Notes: generated from the letters alone by a model not told the origin. Positions 10,310 through 19,170 are shown, counted from the first letter of the stretch. The stretch is 64,000 bases of DNA from CAWBYL01 sp963793025 (GCA_963793025.1 CAWBYL010000001.1:1-64000); one strand, 5' to 3'. Translations and numbers: made by a program.

Positions 10310-11350
10310 ATGAGCACGAGTCGGCTCCATGTCGTTCATCTCGTACGAACGGCCAACTTCGCCGGCGTCGAGCGCTACGTGTCCTACCTGGCGCCGGCCC
10401 AGGTGGCGCAGGGCCTGCGGGTGACCGTGATCGGTGGTGATCCGGCCCGCATGACCGCCGCGCTGGCCGGCGCCGACGTCGCCTACCAGGCCTCTGGCTC
10501 GGCGCTCGCTGACGCTCGGGCGCTCCAGCGACTCGATCGCCCCTCGGTGATACACGCCCACATGACCGCGGCCGAGGTCGTCGGCGTGGTCACCAAGCCA
10601 CTCGTGCATGCCCCCGTCGTGGCCACGCTCCACTTCGCCAAACCACGGGGCCGTGACCGCCTACGTCGTTCGCTCTTCGCACCACTCCCTCGCTTCCTGG
10701 CCGGACAGATCGCCATCAGCCAGTTCGTGGCCGACGCCGCCGACCAACCGACCGCCGAGGTGATCCCGAACGGAGTGCCCTGGCAACAGCACCAGGCGCC
10801 GCGAGACCGCGTGGTCCTGGTGGCCCAGCGCCTCGAGAGCGAGAAGGACACGGCGACGGCCCTGCGCGCCTGGGCTCTCAGCGGGCTCGGTCAGCAAGGC
10901 TGGCGGATGGTCGTTGCCGGAGCCGGTGCGGGCCGCCCCCAGCTCGATGCGTTGGTCGAGTCCCTCGCCGTCAGCGACACCGTCGACCTGATCGGCGCCG
11001 TCGACGACATCCCCGATCGGCTGGCCCACGCCAGCATGTTCCTCGCCACCGCACCCGCCGAGCCGTTCGGCCTGGCGGTGGTGGAGGCCATGGCGGCGGG
11101 TACGCCGGTGGTCGCCGCGGACGGGGGGGCCCACCCGGAGACTGTTGGTCGCGTCGGGACGAGCACCCTCTTCCCTCCTGGTGACGCGGCCACGGCAAGC
11201 GCCATCATGCGGCGCCTGGCGGACGACGACGGCGAACGCGAGGCGATCGGAGCTGCAGAGCAACGCGAGTACCGGGCATCGTTCACCATCGAGCACCACG
11301 CAGCCCAAGTCCATCGCCTGTATCTCGACGTCATCCAAGGCAGTCACTGA
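10310..11350 (+). CDS. GT4 family glycosyltransferase
   Basis: Intact 346-residue cytoplasmic GT4 enzyme, opening the + strand polysaccharide block. The N-terminal domain begins RLHVVHLVRTANFAGVERYV with the G-x-E acceptor loop; VIHAHMTAAEV and VATLHFAKPRGRDR follow; the donor domain has AEVIPNGVPW, VLVAQRLESEKDTATALRAW and EPFGLAVVEAMAAGTPVVAA, a canonical E-x7-E. The frame is open upstream to an ATG at 10172, but conservation starts at 10310 and a TACCTT element stands 8 bases before this ATG, so the short start is preferred. Linkage and substrate cannot be predicted. The ligase-like gene follows after 33 bases. Confidence 0.88.
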   Translation: MSTSRLHVVHLVRTANFAGVERYVSYLAPAQVAQGLRVTVIGGDPARMTAALAGADVAYQASGSALADARALQRLDRPSVIHAHMTAAEVVGVVTKPLVHAPVVATLHFAKPRGRDRLRRSLFAPLPRFLAGQIAISQFVADAADQPTAEVIPNGVPWQQHQAPRDRVVLVAQRLESEKDTATALRAWALSGLGQQGWRMVVAGAGAGRPQLDALVESLAVSDTVDLIGAVDDIPDRLAHASMFLATAPAEPFGLAVVEAMAAGTPVVAADGGAHPETVGRVGTSTLFPPGDAATASAIMRRLADDDGEREAIGAAEQREYRASFTIEHHAAQVHRLYLDVIQGSH

Positions 11351-11369
11351 GCGGGTTTCGAGGCGCTGC

Positions 11370-11375
11370 TACCGT
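11370..11375 (+). promoter_or_regulatory. -10 element (TACCGT), leaderless-type
   Basis: TACCGT lies 8 bases before the GTG of the ligase-like gene, exactly the arrangement seen before the upstream GT4 gene. No ribosome binding site is visible. Confidence 0.4.
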
Positions 11376-11383
11376 TCCGCCTG

Positions 11384-12775
11384 GTGAGCGCCCATGCTGC
11401 CGTACGCCAGCGCTCGCACCGACCGCTGCGAGAATGGCTTCCGATCCTCGGCGCTGTCGTCGCCGTCGTCGCCGTTCAGTTCGTGATCGCCTTGGCGGCC
11501 GCCGGGCGCCCGACCAGTGCCGTCGAGATCATCGTCGCCGCCGCATTGTTGGCGTCTGCCGTCGCCTTTCCCCGCATCGTGCTGTCGTCTGGCGCTGGTG
11601 GCCACCATGTTCTCGCAGCGCGTGGGCCCGACGGCGCTGAACATGAGCGTCACCGATGCCGCTGGGCTTCTGGCGCTCATCGCCGCCCTCCGGTTCGTGC
11701 CGTGGCGGGACCGACGCCTCCGGCTCCTGTTCGGGGGCTTGGCGATCTATCTGGGCACCCTGGCCGTGAGCCTCGTCGGCGCACCACGCTCAACGGTCCG
11801 TGTTCGAGTTGGCCCACCGAGGGGTCCTGTTCGGCGGATCGATCATCATCGGCGTGGCGATCGTGCAGTCAGGCGCCACTCGATTGGCACTTCGCCTGTT
11901 CATGGTGGCGATGAGCGTCCTCGCCATTGCGGCTTCGCTCGATGCTCTGCGCCGGGGCCTCGAGCCGGCGGATGTGTTCCAGATCAACAAGAACCAGATC
12001 GGGCTCCTGCTGGCCACTGGCTTCCTCGTTGCCTACGCCGCTGTGCGTCAACTGGGGCTTCCTCCGAAGCTCATCCTGGCGCTCCGGGTGGCGATGCTCG
12101 TCGGACTGGCCGCGTCCGCAATCACGGGCGGCGGCGCTCGGCCTGGTGGCGGCTCTTGCCGTTCGTCCGCTTCTCCTCGGGCGTCGAGGAAACCAGCGTG
12201 CCTCGTCCATCGGAGCCCTCATCGTGTGCATCGGCCTGCTGGCGGTGTCCGCGATCTCCCTCAACGAGCGCGATCTGTCGAGGACCGACAGCGGCCAGCA
12301 GTTCAACGCCATCAACACCCGCACCGACGTCATCAAGCAGGCCATCGACGAGGTGTGGCTCAAGAACCGCTTCGTGGGGGGTGGACTGCGGTACTTCGCC
12401 GATCCCGCTCGTCCGTACGTCGCCCCCCACAACCTGATCGTCAGCGAACTGGCCGAAGCGGGGCTCATCGGGCTGCTCGGACTCGCGACCCTCCTGACGG
12501 CGACCGTCATGGCGCTCCGACGGTCACGAGCCGACCTGGCGATGTTGGCCATGATGGCGTTCGTCCTCCGGGTCACCCAGGGGCTGGCCGACATCTTCTG
12601 GGTGGCCGGGCCGCTCACCATCGCCGTGATCCTGGTGGGCATGGGGCTCATCGAGGCGCCGGGGGAAGTGCCGCGGCCTCTCCCGTCTGACGCCAAGCGT
12701 GCCGCGAGGCCTCGACCCGGAGCGCCTACACTTCCGGGCTTCGCGCGGCCGTATGTGAGGAACCAGTCCCCTTGA
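11384..12775 (+). CDS. O-antigen ligase/polymerase-like membrane protein, frameshifted
   Basis: Polytopic membrane protein of the Wzy_C/O-antigen ligase superfamily, expected to polymerise or ligate lipid-linked glycans at the outer face of the membrane. Successive frames give hydrophobic helices (ILGAVVAVVAVQFVIALAAA; LFGGLAIYLGTLAVSLVG; FGGSIIIGVAIVQSG; SIGALIVCIGLLAVSAI) and the periplasmic-loop signature HNLIVSELAEAGLIGLLGL with the preceding RFVGGGLRYF, matching the conserved HN-x-L-x-x-L-x-E-x-G motif. Three shifts (near 11590, 11795 and 12130) are each consistent with one extra base, and the total length is a multiple of three. The TGA overlaps the TTG of the Wzz/kinase gene. Confidence 0.78.
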
Positions 12776-14688
12776 CGATGCCCGACCCATATGGTGGACC
12801 TCCCAGCCCCTCACACGGGGCTCCGGGCGACGCGCCGAACGTGCTCCGCCAGTACGTCGCCGTGCTGCGGCGACGGTGGAAGTGGATCGTCCTCGGCCTC
12901 ATCGTGGGCCTGGCTGCGGGGTACGCCTCGACGCTCCTGCAGAAGGAGAAGGTCGACCCGACCAAGTACTACAAGGCGACCAACACGCTCATCCTCAACG
13001 GGTTCGACCCCTCGGGTCAGGGAAGCACCAACGTCCCCAACCTGCAGCAAGCTGCATTCCTCGTTCGCTCGGCCGACGTCACCAACGAGGTGGCCACCAC
13101 CACCGGGCTGAGCGTGGAGACGGTGAACAACCAGGTGGCGGCCTTCGCCCGGAGCGATGTGCTGGCCATCGACGTCACCGCCATCTCCACCGACCCGCAG
13201 ACAGCCGTCACCCTCGCTGACACCGCCGCCGGCGTGCTCAACAACTACCTCGCCTCCGACGCGACCAACCAGCGCAGCGCCACCGTCAACGAGGTCGCCC
13301 AGAAGATGGACGAACTGGAAGCGCGGGTGAACGAGCTCGACGCCCAGATCGCCGAACGACCGCCTGAGTCAGCTGACATCCTCAAGGCCACCCGCGACGG
13401 CGTGTACAACCAGTACCGCCTGGCCGTGGAGGAGTTCCAGGGCCTGGCCAACCAGGACGACCCGACCGGCGCGCTCTCCACGCTGCAGACGGCAACGCCG
13501 GTGCAGATCAACGCCCGGGCCTACAACCAGCGCCTGCAGGACAACCTCAACGCTCGAGGCTCGGCCAACGTCGGCGTGGTCACCGCTCAGGCCTCGACAT
13601 CGAACGAGACGGACCTCGGAACCTCGGGGCCGGTATCCAAGTCCACCCGCACGGCCATCGGCGGGGCCACCGGCCTGGTGCTGGGCCTGATCACCGCCTT
13701 CGTGGTCGAAGCGTGGGACGACCGGCTGCGGCGCCGGGACCGGGTGGAGCGGGTCACCGGCCTCCCGGTGATCGCCGAAGTTCCCGTGCTGTCCAAGAAG
13801 CAGCGCAGCAACACCTTCGTGCCCGCCGTGGATGCCCCTCGCTCCCGTGCTGCCGAGCGGTTCCGCGCCGTACGGACCTCGGTGATGTTCGCCGCCCAGC
13901 AGGCCGGACCGCTGTCCCAACCGGTCGGGCCGGGCACGCCCACTGGTCAGAACAGCCCCAAGCACCGCACGCCAGTGGTGATGGTCACCTCCCCGAACCC
14001 CTCGGAAGGCAAGACCACCACGGTGGTGAACCTGGCCGCCGTGTTCGGCGACAGCGGCATGCGGACGTTGCTGATCGACTGCGACTATCGCAAGCCGTCG
14101 GTCGGCAAGTACCTGGCACCCGTGCCGCTGGCTGATCGAAGCCAGGCGTGTGAGACCCGCCTCAGCAACGTCTGGTACGTGCCGGCCCCCCGCAACACCG
14201 AGAACTGGGGCGAGATCGTCGCCCAGCTGCGCACCAACGTGGAAACCCTGCGCGACGACTACGACATCGTGCTGCTCGACACTCCCCCGATGCTGGCCAC
14301 CAACGACGCCACGGATCTCCTCGCCGTGGCCGACACGGTGCTGCTCGTGCTCCGGGCGGGTCAGACCCGATCGGGACCCGCCGAAGGCGTGGCCAACCTG
14401 CTCGGCCGCTTCCGGGCCGACGTGCTCGGCATCGTCCTCAACGGCTGCAACTCCGCCGACATGGACTCGGGTTATGGCTACAGCTACGGCTACTACGGCG
14501 GCGACGGCGGCTACTTCGTCGACGAGACCACCCGCCGCAAGCCTTCTGCCGCTCCGGTGTCCTCGACAGCGAACGGCAGCACCAACGGAAACGGCAATGG
14601 CAACGGCATCGCCGACGGAAACGGCAGCGCTGATCGACCCAGCGTGGTCGCACCGTCGGCCACGACCAGGATCTTCCGGCGGACCTAG
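12772..14688 (+). CDS. Wzz-BY-kinase fusion, polysaccharide chain-length regulator
   Basis: Polysaccharide co-polymerase fused to a bacterial tyrosine kinase, controlling chain length and export of the surface polymer. N-terminal Wzz domain: membrane helix WIVLGLIVGLAAGYASTLL (about residues 38-56), an extracytoplasmic coiled region, second helix AIGGATGLVLGLITAFVV (about 293-310). Cytoplasmic kinase: Walker A SPNPSEGKTTT (about 405-415), Walker A' LLIDCDYRKP (about 432-441), Walker B IVLLDTPP (about 499-506). A tyrosine cluster GYGYSYGYYGGDGGYF (about 566-582) is the probable autophosphorylation site; unusually it is followed by a further roughly 55 residues rich in NG/SNG. Start TTG 12772 (TTGA overlap, GAGGA 10 bases upstream) or ATG 12778. 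Confidence 0.92.
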   Translation: MTMPDPYGGPPSPSHGAPGDAPNVLRQYVAVLRRRWKWIVLGLIVGLAAGYASTLLQKEKVDPTKYYKATNTLILNGFDPSGQGSTNVPNLQQAAFLVRSADVTNEVATTTGLSVETVNNQVAAFARSDVLAIDVTAISTDPQTAVTLADTAAGVLNNYLASDATNQRSATVNEVAQKMDELEARVNELDAQIAERPPESADILKATRDGVYNQYRLAVEEFQGLANQDDPTGALSTLQTATPVQINARAYNQRLQDNLNARGSANVGVVTAQASTSNETDLGTSGPVSKSTRTAIGGATGLVLGLITAFVVEAWDDRLRRRDRVERVTGLPVIAEVPVLSKKQRSNTFVPAVDAPRSRAAERFRAVRTSVMFAAQQAGPLSQPVGPGTPTGQNSPKHRTPVVMVTSPNPSEGKTTTVVNLAAVFGDSGMRTLLIDCDYRKPSVGKYLAPVPLADRSQACETRLSNVWYVPAPRNTENWGEIVAQLRTNVETLRDDYDIVLLDTPPMLATNDATDLLAVADTVLLVLRAGQTRSGPAEGVANLLGRFRADVLGIVLNGCNSADMDSGYGYSYGYYGGDGGYFVDETTRRKPSAAPVSSTANGSTNGNGNGNGIADGNGSADRPSVVAPSATTRIFRRT

Positions 14689-14692
14689 GGCG

Positions 14693-15830
14693 ATGGCGAG
14701 CGCCCCGCCCTGGGGCTTCAACCTCCAGCCCCGGACCCGAGCGGTGCTCTGCGCCGGATTGCCGAGCAGATCACCGGCCTCGGCTTCACCGCTCGACGGC
14801 GAGGCGTGGAGCACGTTGCGGGCGGACGTAGCCCAGCACCGTCTCTCGGGTCTGCTCGTCGGCGCCGTGGCCGACGCGGAGCTGGCCACCACTGCCGATC
14901 AACGAGCGGAGGTGGCCGAGCTCGAGGTCGAGCTCACCGAGGCCCGGATGTGGCACGAGCAACGACTGATCGAGGTGGTCGATGTGCTCGAAGCGGCGTC
15001 GGTTGAGGTGCGCGTTCTCAAGGGGCCAGCCCTCGCCACCCTCGACTACCCGGACGCCCAGTGGCGACCCACCGGCGACATCGATCTGCTGGTGAGAGGT
15101 GATCAACTCGACCTCGCGGTCTCTGCGCTGGCATCGCTCGGCGGGACACACACGGACTTCGCCGTCGATCGCTTCCCAGGTTTTGCGTCCACCGTCGGCA
15201 AGGGCGCGACGGTGCTGCTGGCCGACGGGCTGGAGGTCGACCTCCACCGGATCCTGTCGTGGGGTCCACTGGGCGTTCGTGTCCCACCGGAGGCGCTGTG
15301 GCGGGACCCCCGCCAGTTCGAGCGTGGCGGCAGGACGTTCACGACCCTCGGGCCGGAGGCGACGATGCTCCATGCCTGCGCCCACCTGCTCCTGGGCGGA
15401 TGGAGGCGAGCGCTCACCCTGCGAGATGTGGCTCAGGTGCTGCTGACACCGGATCTCGATCCCGATCGGCTGTTGTGGACGGCCCGCTCCTGGGGAGCTG
15501 AAGCAGTGCTGGCGGTGGGCCTCTTGCAGACCCAACGGGAGCTCGAGCTGGACGACGAGATGTTCGGCGACCGCAGCATCGTGTGCGAGTGGGCACGGGG
15601 CTACCGTGCCTACGGTCCGCGAGCGACTGTGGCTGCGCGTCCAGCGACCCGGGGATCCGATTCCCTTCGTCGGGCGACTGGCGACCTACACCGAGCTTCG
15701 CACCGCCGCCGAGCGGCGCATGTTGCTCAGAGCCACGTCCGCCACGGCCGTCGAGTCCGTACCGATCAGCCGCCCGATCACCGGGCTCGCTTGCGGCAGG
15801 CATCTGCCGCGGAGCGCGAGACGAAGATGA
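14693..15830 (+). CDS. Nucleotidyltransferase-fold protein (NTP_transf_5 type), one frameshift
   Basis: Member of the uncharacterised nucleotidyltransferase family often found beside polysaccharide and lasso-peptide genes. The core is VEVRVLKGPALATLDYPD followed by RPTGDIDLLVRGDQLD (about residues 103-135), where GDIDLLV supplies the two metal-binding aspartates; later VDLHRILSWGPLGV and MLHACAHLLLGGWRRAL match the family's helical part. One shift near 15610-15630 (length needs one base removed) moves the C-terminus to LWLRVQRPGDPIPFVGRLAT. The stop overlaps the next ATG (ATGA). Substrate unknown; in lasso-peptide clusters homologues accompany an HPr-kinase-like enzyme, and such an enzyme lies 3 kb downstream here. 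Confidence 0.75.
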
Positions 15831-16975
15831 GCGACAGCACAGCGCTGAACGGTGCTTCGCCGAGCAGTGGCACCGTCTCCCGACTACGCCGACCGTGGCG
15901 CATCGCCCACGACTACCTCACCCAGCGGGGCGGGGCCGAGCGAGTCGTGCTGTCGCTGACCAGGGCCTTTCCCTCGGCAGACGTGTTCACCTCGTTCTAC
16001 GAGCCTGACGGAACGTTCCCCGACTTCGCCGACGTCGCTGTTCGCGTTGCTCCCATCGACCGAGTCACGCCCCTTCGACGACGCCATCGCCTGGCTCTGC
16101 CGCTGCTCGCGCCGACCTTCTCCCGGATGCACATCGACGCCGACGTCGTGGTGTGCAGCTCCAGCGGGTGGGCTCACGGAGTCCAGACGACCGGGCGCAA
16201 GCTCGTGTACTGCCACGCTCCCGCTCGTTGGCTCTACCAACGCGAGGCCTACACCGCTCAGTCCTCGCCAGCCACGCGGGTCGCCGTCGCCGGCCTCCGT
16301 CGACCTCTCCGAGGCTGGGATCAGAAGGCAGCTCGATCGGCCGATCTCTACCTCGCCAACTCCACCCGCACCCAAGCCATGGTGCGCGACGCCTACGGCC
16401 TCGACGCAGAGATCGTCCACCCGCCCCACAGCATCGACCCGGACGGCATGCAGTCACCCGTGGAAGGGATCGAGCCGGGATACTTCCTGTGCGTAGCCCG
16501 TCTCCTGCCCTACAAGAACGTGGAGCTGGCCATTCGCAGCGTCGGTGGCATGAGCGGCGAGCGACTCGTCGTCGTGGGACGAGGCCCCGACGAACAACGC
16601 CTGCGGGCCCTCGCCGGCCCCAACATCAGCTTCCTCCCTGAGACCACCGATGCTGAGCTGCGCTGGCTCTACGCCAACGCCGGGGCCCTCATGGCATTTT
16701 CGGCCGAGGACTTCGGCCTCACCCCGGTCGAGGCCGCCGTGTTCGGCACGCCGAGCATCGTCGTGCCCTTCGGCGGCTACCTGGACACGGTGATCGACGG
16801 CGTCAACGGGGTGCACATCGAGGCGGCGACCACCAGCTCGGTGGCCGAGGCGGTCGAACGGCTCCGCAGCCTCGAGTTGGACGAGGCGACCATCCAGCGC
16901 CACGCCGAACCCTTCTCCGAAGCGGTGTTCACCGAACGCATCCAGGGCTACGTGGCCGAGCTGGCCGCTCGCTGA
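15827..16975 (+). CDS. GT4 family glycosyltransferase
   Basis: Intact 382-residue cytoplasmic GT4 enzyme, last + strand gene of the polysaccharide block. IAHDYLTQRGGAERVVLSLT carries the GG-x-E acceptor loop; KLVYCHAPARWLYQREAY is typical of the mannosyltransferase-like subgroup; FLCVARLLPYKNVELAIRSV and EDFGLTPVEAAVFGTPSIVV with GGYLDTVIDGVNGVH form the donor site. The ATG overlaps the previous stop as ATGA, implying coupled translation. Its 3' end overlaps the convergent PqqD-like gene by 28 bases, so antisense interplay between the two transcripts is possible. Confidence 0.9.
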   Translation: MSDSTALNGASPSSGTVSRLRRPWRIAHDYLTQRGGAERVVLSLTRAFPSADVFTSFYEPDGTFPDFADVAVRVAPIDRVTPLRRRHRLALPLLAPTFSRMHIDADVVVCSSSGWAHGVQTTGRKLVYCHAPARWLYQREAYTAQSSPATRVAVAGLRRPLRGWDQKAARSADLYLANSTRTQAMVRDAYGLDAEIVHPPHSIDPDGMQSPVEGIEPGYFLCVARLLPYKNVELAIRSVGGMSGERLVVVGRGPDEQRLRALAGPNISFLPETTDAELRWLYANAGALMAFSAEDFGLTPVEAAVFGTPSIVVPFGGYLDTVIDGVNGVHIEAATTSSVAEAVERLRSLELDEATIQRHAEPFSEAVFTERIQGYVAELAAR

Positions 16976-17631
16976 GCCTCGGCCAGAGCGGCCAACGCGT
17001 CGAGGACCAGCGGCTCCGGATCGTGGCCCACGACCAGCGCCGCCATCAGGGAACCGAGCAACTCGACCGGGCTCGACCATGTCACCGACGACTCGGACGC
17101 GTTGACGCGAGCGAACCCCCGCACCGGACGACTCCCATCGGGATCGACCACTGCCAGGGCAGCAACGTCGAGGGTGACGACCTCAGCCTCGACGTCGTCG
17201 CTCGGCGCTTGCTCGCCAGCGAGCACCACGACGACGCCGGATCCATCCTCGGCCGCCACGACCTCACCCCGGACCGTGACCCGATCGGGGCGGGAGCCGG
17301 ACTCGGTCTCGATGTCGACGGCCGGAGCCGAGTCACCGTCGGCGTCCTCCACGATGCGCATCACCCGCATCCGGCGCACCGCCTCGACGACGGCGCGCTC
17401 GTCGACCGGCTCGCTCCCGCCCAGGTCGTCCAACACGTCCCGCAACGGCCGGCCGTCGAAGGCTCCCCACAGCGCAGCGGCGGCCGGGGTGAGCTCGTGG
17501 AGCAGGCGCCGGGTCGGTTCCCACACCACGGGGGTGTCGGCCACCTCGGTGTAGAGGACGCCGGGAACCCGGACGAGGCGGGAGGCGAGGGTCACCGGTT
17601 CGACGAGGTTGAGGGCCCGCTCCGTCGCCAT
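16948..17631 (-). CDS. PqqD-like protein with unknown C-terminal region
   Basis: A 227-residue acidic protein. Residues about 25-85 (VLYTEVADTPVVWEPTRRLL, LTPAAAALWGAFDGRPLRDV) resemble the PqqD fold, the peptide/RRE-binding winged helix of PQQ and RiPP pathways, in which a strand-rich N-terminus is followed by a LTPxAxxLW helix. The remaining 140 residues, rich in Asp/Glu/Val, match nothing I recognise. The start ATG has a TAGGGT element exactly 6 bases upstream and no ribosome site, fitting a leaderless transcript. It is convergent with the GT4 gene and divergent from tRNA-Pro and the PqqD-kinase gene. Binding a peptide or partner protein for the nearby kinase is a guess. Confidence 0.6.
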   Translation of the reverse strand: MATERALNLVEPVTLASRLVRVPGVLYTEVADTPVVWEPTRRLLHELTPAAAALWGAFDGRPLRDVLDDLGGSEPVDERAVVEAVRRMRVMRIVEDADGDSAPAVDIETESGSRPDRVTVRGEVVAAEDGSGVVVVLAGEQAPSDDVEAEVVTLDVAALAVVDPDGSRPVRGFARVNASESSVTWSSPVELLGSLMAALVVGHDPEPLVLDALAALAEAQRAASSAT

Positions 17632-17637
17632 CGGCCC

Positions 17638-17643
17638 ACCCTA
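17638..17643 (-). promoter_or_regulatory. -10 element (TAGGGT), leaderless-type
   Basis: On the minus strand TAGGGT is followed by six bases and the ATG of the PqqD-like gene, the recurring leaderless arrangement of this window. Confidence 0.6.
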
Positions 17644-17685
17644 CGGCCGGGAACCGACCGGTCGGGGGCTACGCTCACCCCTCTC

Positions 17686-17762
17686 CGGGGAGTGGCGCAG
17701 TTTGGCAGCGCGCCTGCTTTGGGAGCAGGAGGCCGGGAGTTCAAATCTCCCCTCCCCGACCA
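17686..17762 (+). tRNA. tRNA-Pro (anticodon TGG)
   Basis: Complete cloverleaf: acceptor CGGGGAG (17686-17692) pairs with CTCCCCG (17752-17758); anticodon stem CCTGC/GCAGG encloses the loop TTTGGGA, anticodon TGG; T-arm GGGAG-TTCAAAT-CTCCC. Discriminator A is followed by an encoded CCA. A TACGCT element about 10 bases upstream (17670-17675) is a likely -10 box. Confidence 0.96.
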
Positions 17763-17835
17763 GCCACCGGCGGGTCGGCGACCGCGTTGGTGCGGCGCCG
17801 CCCCGTCGGTCACCGAACCGCTGGGGACGTCTCGC

Positions 17836-17841
17836 TAACGT
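17836..17841 (+). promoter_or_regulatory. -10 element (TAACGT) preceding an ATC codon
   Basis: TAACGT is followed by six bases and then ATC at 17848, which is in frame with the PqqD-kinase gene. By the spacing rule of this window ATC would be the translation start; see findings. Confidence 0.4.
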
Positions 17842-17922
17842 CGCGTCATCGCCTCCCCCGCTTCCGGCTCGTCCTCCGCTCCGGAAGGCGTCACCGGACC
17901 TCCCCCGTTCGCCGACGACGAC

Positions 17923-19161
17923 GTGGTCGTGGCCACCTCGCACCTGCTGCGCGCCGTGGCCGGCGACAAGCTGGTCGTGCTCGATCGGGGCACGGCGGTG
18001 TGCCACGTGCTCAACGCCAGCGCCGGGCTGATCCTCGAAGCGGTCGACGGCGAGCGTTCGGTGAACGCCATCGTCGACCTGCTCGCCGTCGACACCGGGC
18101 TCGATGCCGACATCATCGCCGCCGACGTGCACACCGCCCTCACCGATCTGCGGGCCCACGGCCTCGTCCGCACCGTCGGCGAGCCGCCGCCGGCCGCGGC
18201 CCCTCCCCCGTCGACCGCCGGCGTCACGACCGTCGGTGTGGCGCCATCCTCCGATTCCGGTCCCACGGGCGGCGAGGAGTGGTCGCCGGAGGTGGCCCGG
18301 CGCATGGACCAGGTGGCCGGGGCGGCGGTCATCGGGCCGATGGCCCTGGCCGGGGCCGGCGTCGAGATCCGCACCAACGACCCCGGCACGGCCGCTCGGC
18401 TGACCACGCTCACCGCCTCGCTCCCCCGCCTCGACTCGGCCACCACCACGGTGTGGCTCCTCGATGGCGGCGAGGACGGACCCCGACGGTGGCGCATCTA
18501 CCTCGACGACGACCTGTTCGCCACGCTGCCCGACGCCGACGCCATGGTCGAGGCGACCATGACCCAGCTCAACCAGATCGCGGTGGCCCAGTCGACGGGA
18601 TGGGTCCTTCTGCACGCTGGGGCCGTCGAACTCGACGGGCGGGTCGTCGTCGTCGCCGGTGACAGCGGGCGGGGCAAGAGCACCCTCACCGCCGCGCTGG
18701 TGCAGGCCGGGTTCGGCTACCTCACCGACGAGCTGGTGCGCATCGACCCCGAGACCCTCGCCGTGCCGCCGTACCCGAAGCCCTTCGACCTGTCGACGGC
18801 GTCGCAGACGCTGCTCGGGTTGCGTCCGGCGGGGGCGTCGGCGCCCGGGCCCAAGGGCCGGGTGGCCCCCGGTGCGGTGGGGTCGGTGTCGGAGGGCGGC
18901 GAGCTGGCCCTGCTGGTGCTGCTGGAACCACCGCCGGCCGACGACGCCCCCTCCGCCGAGCCGCCGGTGCCGGCGGCGACGACGCTCGAGCCGGTCGACG
19001 CCCTGGTGGAGCTGCTGCACAGCACGTTCGCCGAGACCTTCGCCCTGCCCGACGCCCTCGACGCTCTGGTGTCGATGTGCACGGCGGTGCCCGCCATCGC
19101 CCTGCCCCGGATGCCGCTGCCCGACGCCGTGGCCGCCGTGCGAGCGGCTCTCGACGGCTGA
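17923..19161 (+). CDS. PqqD-HPr-kinase-like fusion protein
   Basis: Two-domain protein of about 412 residues. The N-terminal PqqD-like domain (about 1-85: HLLRAVAGDKLVVLDRGTAV, HVLNASAGLILEAVDGE) is followed by a Pro/Ala/Thr linker and a P-loop kinase domain related to HPr serine kinase, with Walker A VVVAGDSGRGKSTLTAALV (motif at about 246-254) and a downstream YLTDELVRID Walker-B-like acid segment. Homologous kinases in some lasso-peptide loci phosphorylate a peptide serine; others sit in polysaccharide loci with unknown targets. Conventional start is GTG 17923, but the frame is open to 17839 and a -10 element points to ATC 17848. The last residues are Ala/Pro-rich. Confidence 0.75.
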   Translation: MVVATSHLLRAVAGDKLVVLDRGTAVCHVLNASAGLILEAVDGERSVNAIVDLLAVDTGLDADIIAADVHTALTDLRAHGLVRTVGEPPPAAAPPPSTAGVTTVGVAPSSDSGPTGGEEWSPEVARRMDQVAGAAVIGPMALAGAGVEIRTNDPGTAARLTTLTASLPRLDSATTTVWLLDGGEDGPRRWRIYLDDDLFATLPDADAMVEATMTQLNQIAVAQSTGWVLLHAGAVELDGRVVVVAGDSGRGKSTLTAALVQAGFGYLTDELVRIDPETLAVPPYPKPFDLSTASQTLLGLRPAGASAPGPKGRVAPGAVGSVSEGGELALLVLLEPPPADDAPSAEPPVPAATTLEPVDALVELLHSTFAETFALPDALDALVSMCTAVPAIALPRMPLPDAVAAVRAALDG

Positions 19162-19170
19162 CCGGCCTCG

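Noticed and set aside
14150..16975. A single 941-residue open frame joining kinase-region, nucleotidyltransferase and GT4
   Set aside because: The front part is an off-frame reading of the BY-kinase gene, and the join between nucleotidyltransferase and GT4 exists only because of a one-base shift near 15620; a separate ATGA start for the GT is clear.
17641..19020. Long minus-strand frame opposite the PqqD-kinase
   Set aside because: Low-complexity His/Arg/Gly reading typical of the complement of GC-rich coding DNA, and it would run across tRNA-Pro.
14693..19161. Complete lasso-peptide gene cluster
   Set aside because: No asparagine-synthetase-type cyclase, no transglutaminase-type leader peptidase, no ABC exporter and no precursor-like small gene were found.
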